NCBI GenBank assembly: GCA_029262005.1
Contig: JAJDAG010000115.1
Location: 1-41,568 of the forward strand
Reading direction: 5' to 3'
Length of the DNA: 41,568 bases
Origin: Candidatus Zhuqueibacterota bacterium
GTDB lineage: Bacteria > Zhuqueibacterota > Zhuqueibacteria > Oceanimicrobiales > Oceanimicrobiaceae
The position numbers and the translations under genes were made by a program. Shown piece by piece: positions 33,959-41,568 of this stretch. How positions within the stretch are numbered: position 1 is the first letter of the stretch; each line of letters opens with the position of its first letter. The notes beneath the pieces were generated by a model that was given only the letters and a program-made list of their open reading frames with translations, made no database searches and had not been told where the DNA came from.

Positions 33959-34023
33959 ATTCCGCAACCAGGGACGCTTATGTGTGTGCCGGGCATGGTC
34001 CCCAGAGCCAATGGTCGCGGAAT
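33959..34023. repeat. Imperfect hairpin after the SGNH gene
   Basis: ATTCCGCAACCA (33959-33970) pairs with TGGTCGCGGAAT (34012-34023) with one mismatch, and inside it GGGAC (33971-33975) pairs with GTCCC (33998-34002). It begins 11 bases after the SGNH stop. No T-run follows. It could be a factor-independent 3' end or a mobile palindrome. Confidence 0.5.
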
Positions 34024-34098
34024 ATGAAATCGTGTTTATACCGCTAAGTGGCGGAATTAAACGCCATATACACCAACCAACATTGGATCGATTCTAAA

Positions 34099-35178
34099 AT
34101 GAGAATGAATTTTCATATCATCTTCTTAATGATATTAGTCGTCTCTTGTTCGCGACAGTCTAACTTTATTGTACCTGACCAGGAGAACGAAAAAACATTC
34201 ATTAGGGGTGTTGATTTGTCGTCTTTGCCATTAGTAGAATCTAAAAATATTGCCTTCTACAATTTTAGAGGCCAAAAAGAAGATGTCTTAACCACGCTTA
34301 AAAATAACGGTGTCAATACAATCAGATTAAGACTTTGGAATAACCCTGTAAACGATCACTCTTCGTTTCAAGAAGTAAAATCCTTTTCACAAAGAATAAA
34401 ATCTATGGGATTAAAAGTTTGGCTCAGTGTTCATTACTCCGATACATGGGCTGATCCAAGGCATCAGATTCCCCCACTCAGTTGGCAGGGCATATCTTTT
34501 GAGGCACTTAAGGACAGTGTGTATTTTTATACCACAAAAATCATAAGAGAAATTCAGCCTGACTATATTCAGATCGGCAATGAAATTAATCTCGGACTTT
34601 TATTGCCCTATGGCAGTATCAACACAAATGAGGTTCAATATCTTGAATTGATATCAACAGGAGTTCAAGCCGTTAGAGAGCATGCCAATGAAACTAAAAT
34701 CATACTGCATTTTGCCGGAATTAATGGTTCTGAATGGTTTTTTTATAAATTGGCTAACATAGATTATGATATCATAGGACTCTCTTACTATCCTGTTTGG
34801 CATGGAAAGAAGTTAGATGAACTTAAATTATCCTTTTCAGACTTAAGTCAAACATTTGGAAAAGATATTTTGATTGCCGAAACTTCTTATCCATTTACTT
34901 TGGAGTGGCGCGATTGGACTGATAATATTGTTGGGTTGGAAGACCAGTTGATATTACCGGATTATCCTGCCACAGTATTGGGGCAAAAACAATTTATCGC
35001 GAAAATAAAAGAAATAATTAAATCAACAAAGAATGGCATTGGATTTTGTTACTGGGGCGGCGAACTGGTCATATTTAATGGCCCTGAAGCAAAGGATGGT
35101 TCCCCATGGGAAAATCAAGCCCTGTACGATTTTGAAAACCGGGCATTACCTGTAATCACAAATTTTAAAAATGAATAA
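34099..35178 (+). CDS. GH53 arabinogalactan endo-beta-1,4-galactanase lipoprotein
   Basis: A 359-residue protein. ATG 34099 opens a lipoprotein signal (FHIIFLMILVVSC). GTG 34048 would add residues ahead of it. The catalytic domain starts FIRGVDLSSLP and covers the rest: a (beta/alpha)8 barrel of glycoside hydrolase family 53 with NGVNTIRLRLWNNP, HYSDTWADP, acid/base Glu162 in YIQIGNEINLG and nucleophile Glu261 in ILIAETSYPFT, and GFCYWGGE near the end. The family cuts beta-1,4-galactan side chains of pectin (type I arabinogalactan). Surface or periplasmic anchoring fits plant-glycan use. There is no SusC/SusD pair or other pectin gene nearby, unlike classical loci. It is more AT-rich than most neighbours and has no clear ribosome site, possible signs of recent arrival. 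Confidence 0.92.
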   Translation: MRMNFHIIFLMILVVSCSRQSNFIVPDQENEKTFIRGVDLSSLPLVESKNIAFYNFRGQKEDVLTTLKNNGVNTIRLRLWNNPVNDHSSFQEVKSFSQRIKSMGLKVWLSVHYSDTWADPRHQIPPLSWQGISFEALKDSVYFYTTKIIREIQPDYIQIGNEINLGLLLPYGSINTNEVQYLELISTGVQAVREHANETKIILHFAGINGSEWFFYKLANIDYDIIGLSYYPVWHGKKLDELKLSFSDLSQTFGKDILIAETSYPFTLEWRDWTDNIVGLEDQLILPDYPATVLGQKQFIAKIKEIIKSTKNGIGFCYWGGELVIFNGPEAKDGSPWENQALYDFENRALPVITNFKNE

Positions 35179-35702
35179 TAAATGTCAATAACGCGGGTTG
35201 ACTGCACGGAGGCAGCGTGATATTGGCTTTACAGGTGCGGAATGATAAAAATGTTGTGAATTATTCAGGTTAATAGTCTGCTCTATTCATAGATTTTGTC
35301 ACAGAGCTGCGAACAAATTCTCTCAATAAGAAAAGATTTTAAGCGCGAATGAGGGTTCTCACATTTTTCAAGTTTTAATTATCTGTTTTTTAAAGCTCTG
35401 CGCTCTCTGTGCCTCTGTGGCTGATGCATAATTCAGGATAGATAAACCGTTCGCATTCTACTTTTTCTTTTTTACCATTACCCGCACAAAAAACATAAAG
35501 CCTGAAAAAAACTGAGCATGCTAAGAGATGGCGCAGCCCTTTTCTTGGAATGCCCAAAAAGCACACCTTGATGTTCTTCAACTCAAAGTATAAAATTTTA
35601 TGGCAACCTTTTTTACAAAATTGTGTCTTACTATTAAACAGGCCATTTCATGTTCATCTCCATTAATCTGTAAAATTAAAATCAACCTAGAGAGAGTGGT
35701 AA
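35179..35702. other. Repeat-bearing gap before the DUF5916 gene
   Basis: No gene that I can support. It contains copy B of the MITE-like repeat (35277-35437) and an AT-rich stretch from about 35580 that should hold the promoter of the downstream gene. Confidence 0.5.
35277..35437. repeat. MITE-like fold-back repeat, copy B
   Basis: 161 bases closely similar to 21413-21599, same orientation. Ends: TCTGCTCTATTCATA and GATGCATAATTCAGG. It retains the CACAGAG/CTCTGTG imperfect terminal inverted repeats and lacks about 26 bases found in copy A. Confidence 0.8.
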
Positions 35703-37994
35703 ATGTTAAAAGCAATTTTATGTGCGTTCGTGTTGCTATGCACGATAACAACCACACACGCTGAGACACTACAGGAAAATAATGCAACGGATTTTCAGCC
35801 TAATATCAAGCCCAATCTTCAGGTTATGCGGGCGCCTGGTGAAATTATAATTGACGCCAATCTTGAGGATGAGGGTTGGCGGAATGTAGCAAAAGCAATG
35901 AATTTTGCCGAGAATTATCCTGTGGAAAAAGTCAAGCCGCCGGTAAAAACAGAGGCCTGGGTAACTTATGATGATGAAAACCTTTATCTGGCCTTTATTG
36001 TGGAAGATGAGCCCGGCAGAATTCGAGCGTCAATGCGGGATCGGGATGAAATGTGGCAAGATGATTATGCCGGTATTCTGCTTGATACATTTGGCGATGC
36101 GTCTTCTGCTTTTTTTATTTTTGCCAATCCACTCGGCATTCAAGGCGATTCCCGCTTTTCGTCCAGCGGCGGTGAAGATGATAGTTTTGATTTAATCTAT
36201 CAATCGGAAGGTAAGGTTACGGATAAAGGCTATCAGGTGGAAATGGCCATTCCTTTTCGCAGTCTTCGATTTCCGGATACAGAGGAACAGGTGTGGCGTG
36301 CTACTTTTTGGATCACTCATCCACGCGATAGCAGAAGTACGTATACCTGGGCAGCCATGGACCGGGACGACCCCTGTTTTTTATGTCAATTCGGCACTTT
36401 GAGTGGAATTCGCGGTATACGGTCTGGTAGTAATGTTGAATTTTTGCCGGCAGTCACCGGCTCACAATCCGGGGCCTTGAATAACAGCAGTGATCCGGGA
36501 GAAGGGTTTCATAATCAAAAAGCAAGTGGGGATTTTGGCCTGGGTATGAAATATAATTTCAGTTCAAACTTGATCGCAGATCTTGCTCTTAATCCCGATT
36601 TCAGCCAGGTGGAGGCGGATGCCGCACAAATCGACGTTAACACAAATTTCGCCCTGTTTTTTCGGGAGCGTAGACCCTTTTTCCAGGAAGGAAGCGACTT
36701 GTTTAGTACCTGGATAGATCAAGTCTACACGCGGCAGATCAACAACCCCATCGTCACAGCCAAGTTAACCGGTCGTTTCAATAAAACCAGCATTGGTTAT
36801 ATCGGCGGTCTGGATGATAGCGCACCAATAATTCTTCCATTCGAAGAGCAGAGTGCGATTCTTCCGACGAATTTAAAAAGCACTTCAAACATCCTGCGCG
36901 TTAAACATTCAATGCTCAAAGATTCCTATATTGGCGCGCTTTTCACAGACAGGCGGTTGCAAGGAAGCGGTTCCGGCACTTCTTTTGGAGCAGATGCCTT
37001 GCTTCGGTTCTGGAAAAAATACCAACTGGAGTTACAAGCCGTTGCCAGCCATACCGAAGAACCATCCGATACAACGCTTTCGCGCCGGATTGAAGACCAG
37101 CTAGATGACAGATTTCTGACATTTGATGATGGGAAGCACACGGCCGCCTTTGATGGCGAATCATTCTGGGGCAGAGCCATTTATGCCAGCTTTGAACGCA
37201 GTGGCCGATTTTGGGATTTTGATTTCGATTATTGGGAATACAGCCCGACTTTTCGTGCCGACAACGGTTTTGAAACCAGTAACAACAGTCGGCGCACGTC
37301 TTTCTGGACAGGCGTAACATTCTGGACCGACAAATCCAGGATCTTCGAAAGAATTTCACCAAGCATCAGCATTGGCAGAGTCTGGAACTTTGATAATGTT
37401 CGCCGAGATAAGTGGGTGCAGCCGCAATTGAACTTAAATCTGAAATCCCAGACTTCTGTGTGGGTAAGTTATATCTGGAGTCAGAAGCAATTTACCGAGA
37501 CCGATTTTTCGGGTATTCGTCGCTTTATGCTCAATGTGAACTCAAATTTTAGTGATCCCGTTAAACTGGGAATCTTTTTTGGTAAGGGAAGAAGAATTCG
37601 ACGCTCCTTTTCTGATCCACAATTAGGTAGCGGAACTGATTTTGAGGCCTGGGGAACCATAAAGCCATTCCAACAATTGGTCGTGCAACCCAGTTTCATT
37701 TATTCGCGCCTGGAAGCGGTCGATGACGGTGAAGAATTCTTTGACGGCTTCATTTTTAGAACGCGTCTCAATTACCAGTTTAACCGTGAGCTAGCGCTTC
37801 GTTTGGTGACTCAATATAACAATTTTAGTAAAAGGTTTGAATTTGATCCGCTTCTCACGTACCGATTAAATGCTTTTACTGCTTTTTTTGTTGGCTCTAC
37901 CCTGGATTATAGTAGCGACTTTGATACTGTTTCAGGGTATCAATTAAGTTCTCGCCAATATTTTCTTAAGTTTCAGTACCTCTACCAATTGTGA
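35703..37994 (+). CDS. DUF5916/CBM9-like outer-membrane protein
   Basis: A 763-residue exported protein with a signal peptide (1-20, ending TTTHA). About 40-230 form a CBM9-like domain (IIIDANLEDEGW, TEAWVTYDDENLYLAFIVED, DDYAGILLDTFGD, IPFRSLRFP). The remaining 530 residues are the DUF5916 part: a conserved NPDFSQVEADAAQIDVN and FFRERRPFFQEGSDLF start, then many amphipathic strands ending in an aromatic C-terminal strand (YFLKFQYLYQL), fitting an outer-membrane barrel. Members of this family are common in FCB and other marine and soil bacteria; their function is not established. It lies after the GH53 gene in the same direction, but over 500 bases and a repeat separate them. A 14-bp perfect hairpin follows the stop. 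Confidence 0.85.
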   Translation: MLKAILCAFVLLCTITTTHAETLQENNATDFQPNIKPNLQVMRAPGEIIIDANLEDEGWRNVAKAMNFAENYPVEKVKPPVKTEAWVTYDDENLYLAFIVEDEPGRIRASMRDRDEMWQDDYAGILLDTFGDASSAFFIFANPLGIQGDSRFSSSGGEDDSFDLIYQSEGKVTDKGYQVEMAIPFRSLRFPDTEEQVWRATFWITHPRDSRSTYTWAAMDRDDPCFLCQFGTLSGIRGIRSGSNVEFLPAVTGSQSGALNNSSDPGEGFHNQKASGDFGLGMKYNFSSNLIADLALNPDFSQVEADAAQIDVNTNFALFFRERRPFFQEGSDLFSTWIDQVYTRQINNPIVTAKLTGRFNKTSIGYIGGLDDSAPIILPFEEQSAILPTNLKSTSNILRVKHSMLKDSYIGALFTDRRLQGSGSGTSFGADALLRFWKKYQLELQAVASHTEEPSDTTLSRRIEDQLDDRFLTFDDGKHTAAFDGESFWGRAIYASFERSGRFWDFDFDYWEYSPTFRADNGFETSNNSRRTSFWTGVTFWTDKSRIFERISPSISIGRVWNFDNVRRDKWVQPQLNLNLKSQTSVWVSYIWSQKQFTETDFSGIRRFMLNVNSNFSDPVKLGIFFGKGRRIRRSFSDPQLGSGTDFEAWGTIKPFQQLVVQPSFIYSRLEAVDDGEEFFDGFIFRTRLNYQFNRELALRLVTQYNNFSKRFEFDPLLTYRLNAFTAFFVGSTLDYSSDFDTVSGYQLSSRQYFLKFQYLYQL

Positions 37995-38012
37995 TTTGTT
38001 GAATACAGTTCT

Positions 38013-38053
38013 GTTTTCAGCGGGGACCTTTCTGATTAATCCCCGCTGAAAAC
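38013..38053. terminator. Perfect 14-bp hairpin after the DUF5916 gene
   Basis: GTTTTCAGCGGGGA (38013-38026) pairs with TCCCCGCTGAAAAC (38040-38053), 13-base loop. It begins 19 bases past the stop. There is no T-run after it on the plus strand, so termination efficiency is uncertain; the A/T ends of the stem may help. Confidence 0.65.
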
Positions 38054-38217
38054 ATAAATTGCCGGACAGCCCCGAAGGGGATTTTAAGTCCGCATACTCA
38101 ACCCACCCGGTAACCCCCCTTCGCCCAATTGAACAGAGCTGTTACCTGCCGCCTCAGGTCTTCCTTATCTCATCCGTGTGGTGAATGCCACCAAGCCACT
38201 CTGCATCCGAGCACTTT

Positions 38218-38268
38218 ACGGGACGCGGAGCGGCCGAAACTGCATCCCCACGTAGAACGTGGCACGAG
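38218..38268. repeat. Dispersed GGACGCGGAGCG-type repeat
   Basis: ACGGGACGCGGAGCGGCCG followed by CTGCATCCCCACG and AACGTGGCACGAG. It resembles the widespread intergenic repeat that reads ACGCGGAGCGTCC...GCATTCCCACGCGGAGCGTGGGAACGA in many genomes. It is read through by an upstream in-frame extension of the PIN-PhoH gene, which is why I reject the longer start. Confidence 0.55.
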
Positions 38269-38395
38269 AAGAGAATTATTAATCATCGGCAAAGCGCCTC
38301 ATGCCACATGTTGTGTATTGCAATTAAATATTGTCTTGAGTATTTTGGTTGTGTACATGAATACTCCAATGGAACAACATAGGGCCGGAAAACGC

Positions 38396-39727
38396 ATGCC
38401 GAAAAAAAATCAAAAGGTCTTCGTCCTTGACACCAATGTTATTTTGCACGATAGTTCCTGCATCTATCAATTTCAAGAGCATGATGTGGTGGTGCCGATC
38501 ACAGTCATTGAAGAGCTTGACCAGTTTAAGAAGGGCAACACAATCCTTAATTTTCACGCTCGTGAATTTGTCCGCGCTTTGGATGCTCTGGGTGGTGATC
38601 AAATTTTTGATGAAGGATTTAAAATCGGACCGGAAAGCGGGCATATTCGCATCCGGCTTGAGCACGACTTTCACCCTGACATAAAGCTCAATTTCCCCAA
38701 TGTAAAGCCTGACCATCAAATTCTAAATACAGCCTACCTTCTGGCAAAAGAAAAACCCGGCCGCGCGGTGATTCTTGTTTCCAAGGATGTCAACCTGCGT
38801 ATGAAGGCCAAGTCTATGGGGCTGCGGGCTCAGGACTATATAAAGGATCATGTTAAAGACCCAGGCACTTTGTACAAGGGCAGCCGCATCATAGAAAATG
38901 CTGATGATGCGTTGCTGGACTCACTTCTTGCAGCGTCTGCAGAAATAGAGGCCGCTCAGCTTGTGGTTGAGGAAGCACTTGTGCCAAACGAATTTTTGAT
39001 TCTGCGCAATCTCAAGCGTTCTGTGCTGGCAACGTTTGATGCGCGCAGACAAGTAATCGCGCGCATTGACACCGGCCCGTGTTATGGCATTTATCCACGC
39101 AATGCGCAGCAGATTTTTGCCCTCAATGCGTTGACAAACCCCGATATTTCGCTTGTTAGTGTTTCCGGCAAGGCTGGAACGGGTAAGACCTTGCTGGCTC
39201 TTGCCGCAGCGCTGGAAAAGAAACGAGCCTATCGCCAGATTTATGTGGCGCGACCTGTGGTGCCTTTAAGCAATAAAGATATCGGCTATCTGCCCGGAGA
39301 TATTCAGTCTAAAATCGCGCCGTATATGCAGCCTTTACACGATAATCTAAATGTCATTCAAGGGCAATTTTCAGAGACGGACAAGCAGCACGCAAGCATA
39401 AAATCGTTGCTTGAGCAGGACAAGCTCATCGTCGAGCCCTTGGCCTACATTCGCGGCAGGAGTTTGGTGAAGACCTACTTTATTATCGATGAAGCGCAAA
39501 ATTTGACTCCGCATGAAGTCAAAACAATTATCACCAGGGCGGGTGTGGGCACGAAAATAGTTTTGACCGGGGATATTATGCAAATCGATCACCCCTACCT
39601 GGATAGCCAATCCAACGGTTTGACCTATCTTATTCCTAAAATGCATGGTCAGAACATTTACGCGCATGTGCACCTGGAAAAAAGCGAGCGCTCAGAACTG
39701 GCTGAGTTGGCGAGCGACCTGCTCTAG
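38396..39727 (+). CDS. PIN-domain/PhoH-like ATPase (YlaK type)
   Basis: A 443-residue protein joining an N-terminal PIN nuclease fold (about 1-150; FVLDTNVILHD, VIEELDQFKKG, ILVSKDVNLRMKA supply the acidic residues) to a PhoH-type P-loop ATPase (about 215-443; Walker A GKAGTGKT, Walker B FIIDEAQN, then TGDIMQIDHPYLD). Known relatives (PhoH2/YlaK) are thought to unwind and cut RNA. ATG 38396 is chosen because the longer frame to 38129 translates a dispersed repeat; ATG 38357 or 38369 remain possible. No antitoxin-like small gene precedes it, unlike mycobacterial phoH2. Single-gene unit, convergent with the TPR gene. Confidence 0.9.
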   Translation: MPKKNQKVFVLDTNVILHDSSCIYQFQEHDVVVPITVIEELDQFKKGNTILNFHAREFVRALDALGGDQIFDEGFKIGPESGHIRIRLEHDFHPDIKLNFPNVKPDHQILNTAYLLAKEKPGRAVILVSKDVNLRMKAKSMGLRAQDYIKDHVKDPGTLYKGSRIIENADDALLDSLLAASAEIEAAQLVVEEALVPNEFLILRNLKRSVLATFDARRQVIARIDTGPCYGIYPRNAQQIFALNALTNPDISLVSVSGKAGTGKTLLALAAALEKKRAYRQIYVARPVVPLSNKDIGYLPGDIQSKIAPYMQPLHDNLNVIQGQFSETDKQHASIKSLLEQDKLIVEPLAYIRGRSLVKTYFIIDEAQNLTPHEVKTIITRAGVGTKIVLTGDIMQIDHPYLDSQSNGLTYLIPKMHGQNIYAHVHLEKSERSELAELASDLL

Positions 39728-39754
39728 GTGTGCAACGCTATTGTAAACGACCTT

Positions 39755-41023
39755 TTATTTTCCTCGCGTCAGCCTTTTGATTTCATCTTCAGCGTAAACG
39801 CGTTGGTTGTGGTGCTGTTTCGGCGCCAGGCTTAAAAATTTATGAAATGCGACTATGGCTGATTTCGACTTGCCAAGATATTTGTATGAATAGCCTTGCC
39901 AATAATATGCCCAGAAGTAGTTGGGAGCTATTTTGAGAACATTGTTGAACTGTGTGACGGCCTGTTTATATTTTCCCTGTTTGTAAAGAGACTCCGCCAG
40001 TTTGTATTCGTACTGTTCATTGCCTGGGCGAAGCTTGGTTATTTTTCTGAAATCAACTTCAGCTTTTTGAAAGTGCTTTCTTTTCGCATGCGTCAGCGCT
40101 CGCTGATAGTAGGCATCTGCGTAGTCAGGTTTTTTCTTTATGCAGAGCGTGAATTCGGCAATGGCTTTGCTGTATTTTTTTAAACCACGATACACCAGGC
40201 CGCGGCTCAGGTAGGAATCAACATAATCCGGGTTGAGTTGGATGGCCATGTTAAAGTCTTTTAAAGCGCTTCGGTAGGATTTCTTTCCCACCCGTTGCGC
40301 ACCACGATTGTAATACGCCTCCAGAACAACGGTGCTGTGTAGCCATTCTTTGCGGTTCTTGCTGAGCGCGTTAAAATCTTTAATGGCGGAAGTGTACTCA
40401 CGCTCTTGGCAGTAGGCGAAACCACGCTCGAAAAGGCTGATATCACTCTGCGGATGCAGTTCAAGCGCTTTAGTAAAATCTGCAACGGCCTTTTCTCCTT
40501 CGTCGATTTTCGAATAATATTTCCCGCGAAGAAGGTACGGTAGAATGTCATCCGCAGCTAAGTTGATTGCCTCGGCATAAGCCGCTTCAGCCTTCTCATT
40601 TTGATCAAGATTTGCCAGTGCATCCCCTTTCAGGGCGTACAAGGGGAAATATTTTTTATTTTTCTTGATTAACTTATTCAGTGACTTGACGGCTTTTTTG
40701 TGTTTGATATTATAGTCGTCATGCACGGCTTTAAATATGTTTGCAATGGTTTTTTTCTGCACACTTTTGTTGTCGATATCGTCGAGCATTTTCAGGAAAA
40801 GCGTGCCGTGTGTATGCACTTGCCAGTGTTGCAACGCCACTTCAAATTTTGCTCGGGCTCGATCAAACTTCTTCTTTTTTGCCAGAGAAACACCTTCAAC
40901 CAGCAGGGTGCCCGGCAGGAATTCACTGTCGTCCACATTGTTTGATTGCGCGTGGAGACTAAATTGCAGACCGGCACAAACCATTGTGGCCACCAGTCCA
41001 ATAATGGTTAACTTTGATTTCAT
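39755..41023 (-). CDS. Exported TPR-repeat protein
   Basis: A 422-residue protein. The start at 41023 opens a signal peptide (MKSKLTIIGLVATMVCAGL, cleavage near LHAQ) and has AGGAAGG upstream; the longer frame adds an unlikely leader. The mature part is a helical repeat of about nine or ten TPR units (for example AVADFTKALELHPQ, ALKDFNMAIQLNPDY, AIAEFTLCIKKKPDY, AVTQFNNVLKIAPNY) from about residue 45 to the end. Periplasmic TPR proteins act as scaffolds in envelope assembly, secretion or signalling. It resembles the TPR arm of the receptor kinase at 17844-20354 in style but not obviously in sequence. Partner unknown. Confidence 0.85.
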   Translation of the reverse strand: MKSKLTIIGLVATMVCAGLQFSLHAQSNNVDDSEFLPGTLLVEGVSLAKKKKFDRARAKFEVALQHWQVHTHGTLFLKMLDDIDNKSVQKKTIANIFKAVHDDYNIKHKKAVKSLNKLIKKNKKYFPLYALKGDALANLDQNEKAEAAYAEAINLAADDILPYLLRGKYYSKIDEGEKAVADFTKALELHPQSDISLFERGFAYCQEREYTSAIKDFNALSKNRKEWLHSTVVLEAYYNRGAQRVGKKSYRSALKDFNMAIQLNPDYVDSYLSRGLVYRGLKKYSKAIAEFTLCIKKKPDYADAYYQRALTHAKRKHFQKAEVDFRKITKLRPGNEQYEYKLAESLYKQGKYKQAVTQFNNVLKIAPNYFWAYYWQGYSYKYLGKSKSAIVAFHKFLSLAPKQHHNQRVYAEDEIKRLTRGK

Positions 41024-41237
41024 AAAAAGACCTTCCTGGTAATTGTTTTGACCCCTCTGTTCATTTTCGGCAAGATGGTTGAGAATATAATGAAAAAGAG
41101 GGGGTTGATGCAATGGAAATTAGGGTTCTGTGTTGATCTGTGTGGGTACAGTTGTTATCAATCAAGCGTCAAAATAAGTATTCCTCACGAATTTCCACAG
41201 ATGAAACACCGATTTTTGCTAACTTGAATTTTTTATA

Positions 41238-41265
41238 AACCGCAGAGTACGCTGAGTTCGCAGAG
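41238..41265. repeat. CCGCAGAG-type short repeat
   Basis: AACCGCAGAGTACGCTGAGT followed by TCGCAGAG. This is the commonplace AACCGCAGAGNACGCNGAG intergenic repeat type known from many environmental genomes. Only one copy is in this window; the CCACAGAG words in the MITE-like copies are similar. Confidence 0.55.
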
Positions 41266-41309
41266 TAATAAAAGTAAAGATACTATCTTGCTTAATTCAC
41301 AGCACCTTT

Positions 41310-41426
41310 GTCATTCAGGAGTAATCTTTTTAATTAACAGCAGTTAGCTTTTGCAAAAGGACGCCTTCTGAGTAACAACCGGATGCATGCCTTTTGACCT
41401 TAAATTGTCAATTTGTGAATTAATCA
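41310..41426. repeat. Relative of the 5605-6048 palindromic element (right part)
   Basis: Corresponds to 5932-6048: GTCATTCAGGAG on the left, CCTTCTGAGTAACAACCGG in the middle, then TTTTGACCT and a 25-base end (41402-41426) that differs from 6024-6048 by two bases. It has a single inner dyad and lacks the inserted 5641-5918 palindrome, so it represents a simpler form of the element. Confidence 0.7.
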
Positions 41427-41524
41427 GTCCTTAGTTTCAAGTTCCAAGTGCGACAGTTTTAAAAATGGGTTAATTGCATTATATTAAGTTCGCAATTGAC
41501 CAAAACCACAAACTGGAGCACGTA

Positions 41525-41568
41525 ATGCCCTATAAGCAATTAACCCATGAGCAAAGATACACAATTTA
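41525..41568 (+). CDS. IS30-family transposase, 5' fragment cut by the window edge
   Basis: ATG 41525, with GGAG at 41515-41518, begins MPYKQLTHEQRYTI, the conserved N-terminal helix of IS30 transposases (pattern Y-x-x-L-[ST]-x-[ED]-[EQ]-R-Y-x-I). Only 14 full codons are in the window. The upstream AT-rich stretch from about 41458 (AAAAATGGGTTAATTGCATT) is a likely left terminal inverted repeat, which I cannot confirm without the right end. Confidence 0.7.
   Translation, partial: MPYKQLTHEQRYTI

Larger units (their letters stand above)
41024..41457. other. Repeat-rich right-hand intergenic region
   Basis: Upstream of the minus-strand TPR gene, presumably holding its promoter. It contains a CCGCAGAG-type repeat (41238-41265) and a relative of the nested palindromic element (41310-41426). 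No gene of its own. Confidence 0.5.

Noticed and set aside
35277..35437. CRISPR-like repetition
   Set aside because: Just two distant copies of a long repeat with no regular spacers; it is a dispersed element.
38129..38395. N-terminal extension of the PIN-PhoH gene
   Set aside because: It translates a dispersed GGACGCGGAGCG-type repeat; the PIN fold starts only after the ATG at 38396.
38396..39727. PhoH2-type toxin-antitoxin system
   Set aside because: The PIN-PhoH fusion alone is a widespread housekeeping-like protein; no small antitoxin-like gene precedes it.

Overview
The window reads as chromosome from a Gram-negative bacterium of the wider FCB group (a KSB1/Calditrichota-like lineage is my best guess; I cannot prove it without a search). 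Supporting this are a hybrid two-component system of the Bacteroidota type, a PorV/FadL-like barrel, a DUF5916/CBM9 outer-membrane protein, bacterial inositol-lipid genes, and many lipoproteins and signal peptides. Strong GGAGG-type ribosome sites before many genes argue against a typical Bacteroidota. No rRNA, tRNA or CRISPR array was seen.

Layout. 1-6200 is an accessory stretch. It holds a fossil of a restriction-enzyme helicase, an orphan membrane protein, a lipoprotein of the proline iminopeptidase family bracketed by two copies of a 44-bp palindromic repeat, a 36-residue lysine-rich ORF, an unknown secreted protein, a YCII-family protein with a membrane partner, and a nested palindromic element of about 440 bp. 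6200-12350 carries a lipoprotein with a beta-trefoil-like N-terminus and a possible pore-forming C-terminus, then a 1414-residue hybrid histidine kinase/AraC regulator. 12435-15950 has an orphan cytochrome b, an outer-membrane barrel and a patatin. 16144-20354 (minus strand) is a translationally coupled signalling pair: a TPR-TM-Ser/Thr kinase and a zinc-ribbon/FHA/GAF/PP2C phosphatase.

20725-30016 is a mostly housekeeping plus-strand run. It encodes a bacilliredoxin with its own terminator, aldehyde dehydrogenase, RsmI, a CDP-alcohol phosphatidyltransferase, inositol-3-phosphate synthase, a MATE exporter, thymidylate kinase and a C-terminal processing protease, closed by a strong terminator. 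The CDP-alcohol transferase and inositol-phosphate synthase together suggest synthesis of phosphatidylinositol-type lipids.

30689-38000 is again accessory and envelope-directed: two tandem secreted proteins sharing an N-terminal motif (the second frameshifted), an SGNH hydrolase, a GH53 endo-galactanase lipoprotein and a DUF5916 protein. 38396-41023 holds a PIN-PhoH ATPase and a periplasmic TPR protein. The window ends in the first codons of an IS30-type transposase.

Dispersed repeats are a clear theme: at least six families of palindromic or MITE-like repeats occupy most long gaps. The strongest leads are the kinase/phosphatase pair with a periplasmic TPR sensor arm, the inositol-lipid genes, the beta-trefoil lipoprotein, the tandem paralogues with a single-base frameshift, and the nested palindromic repeat.
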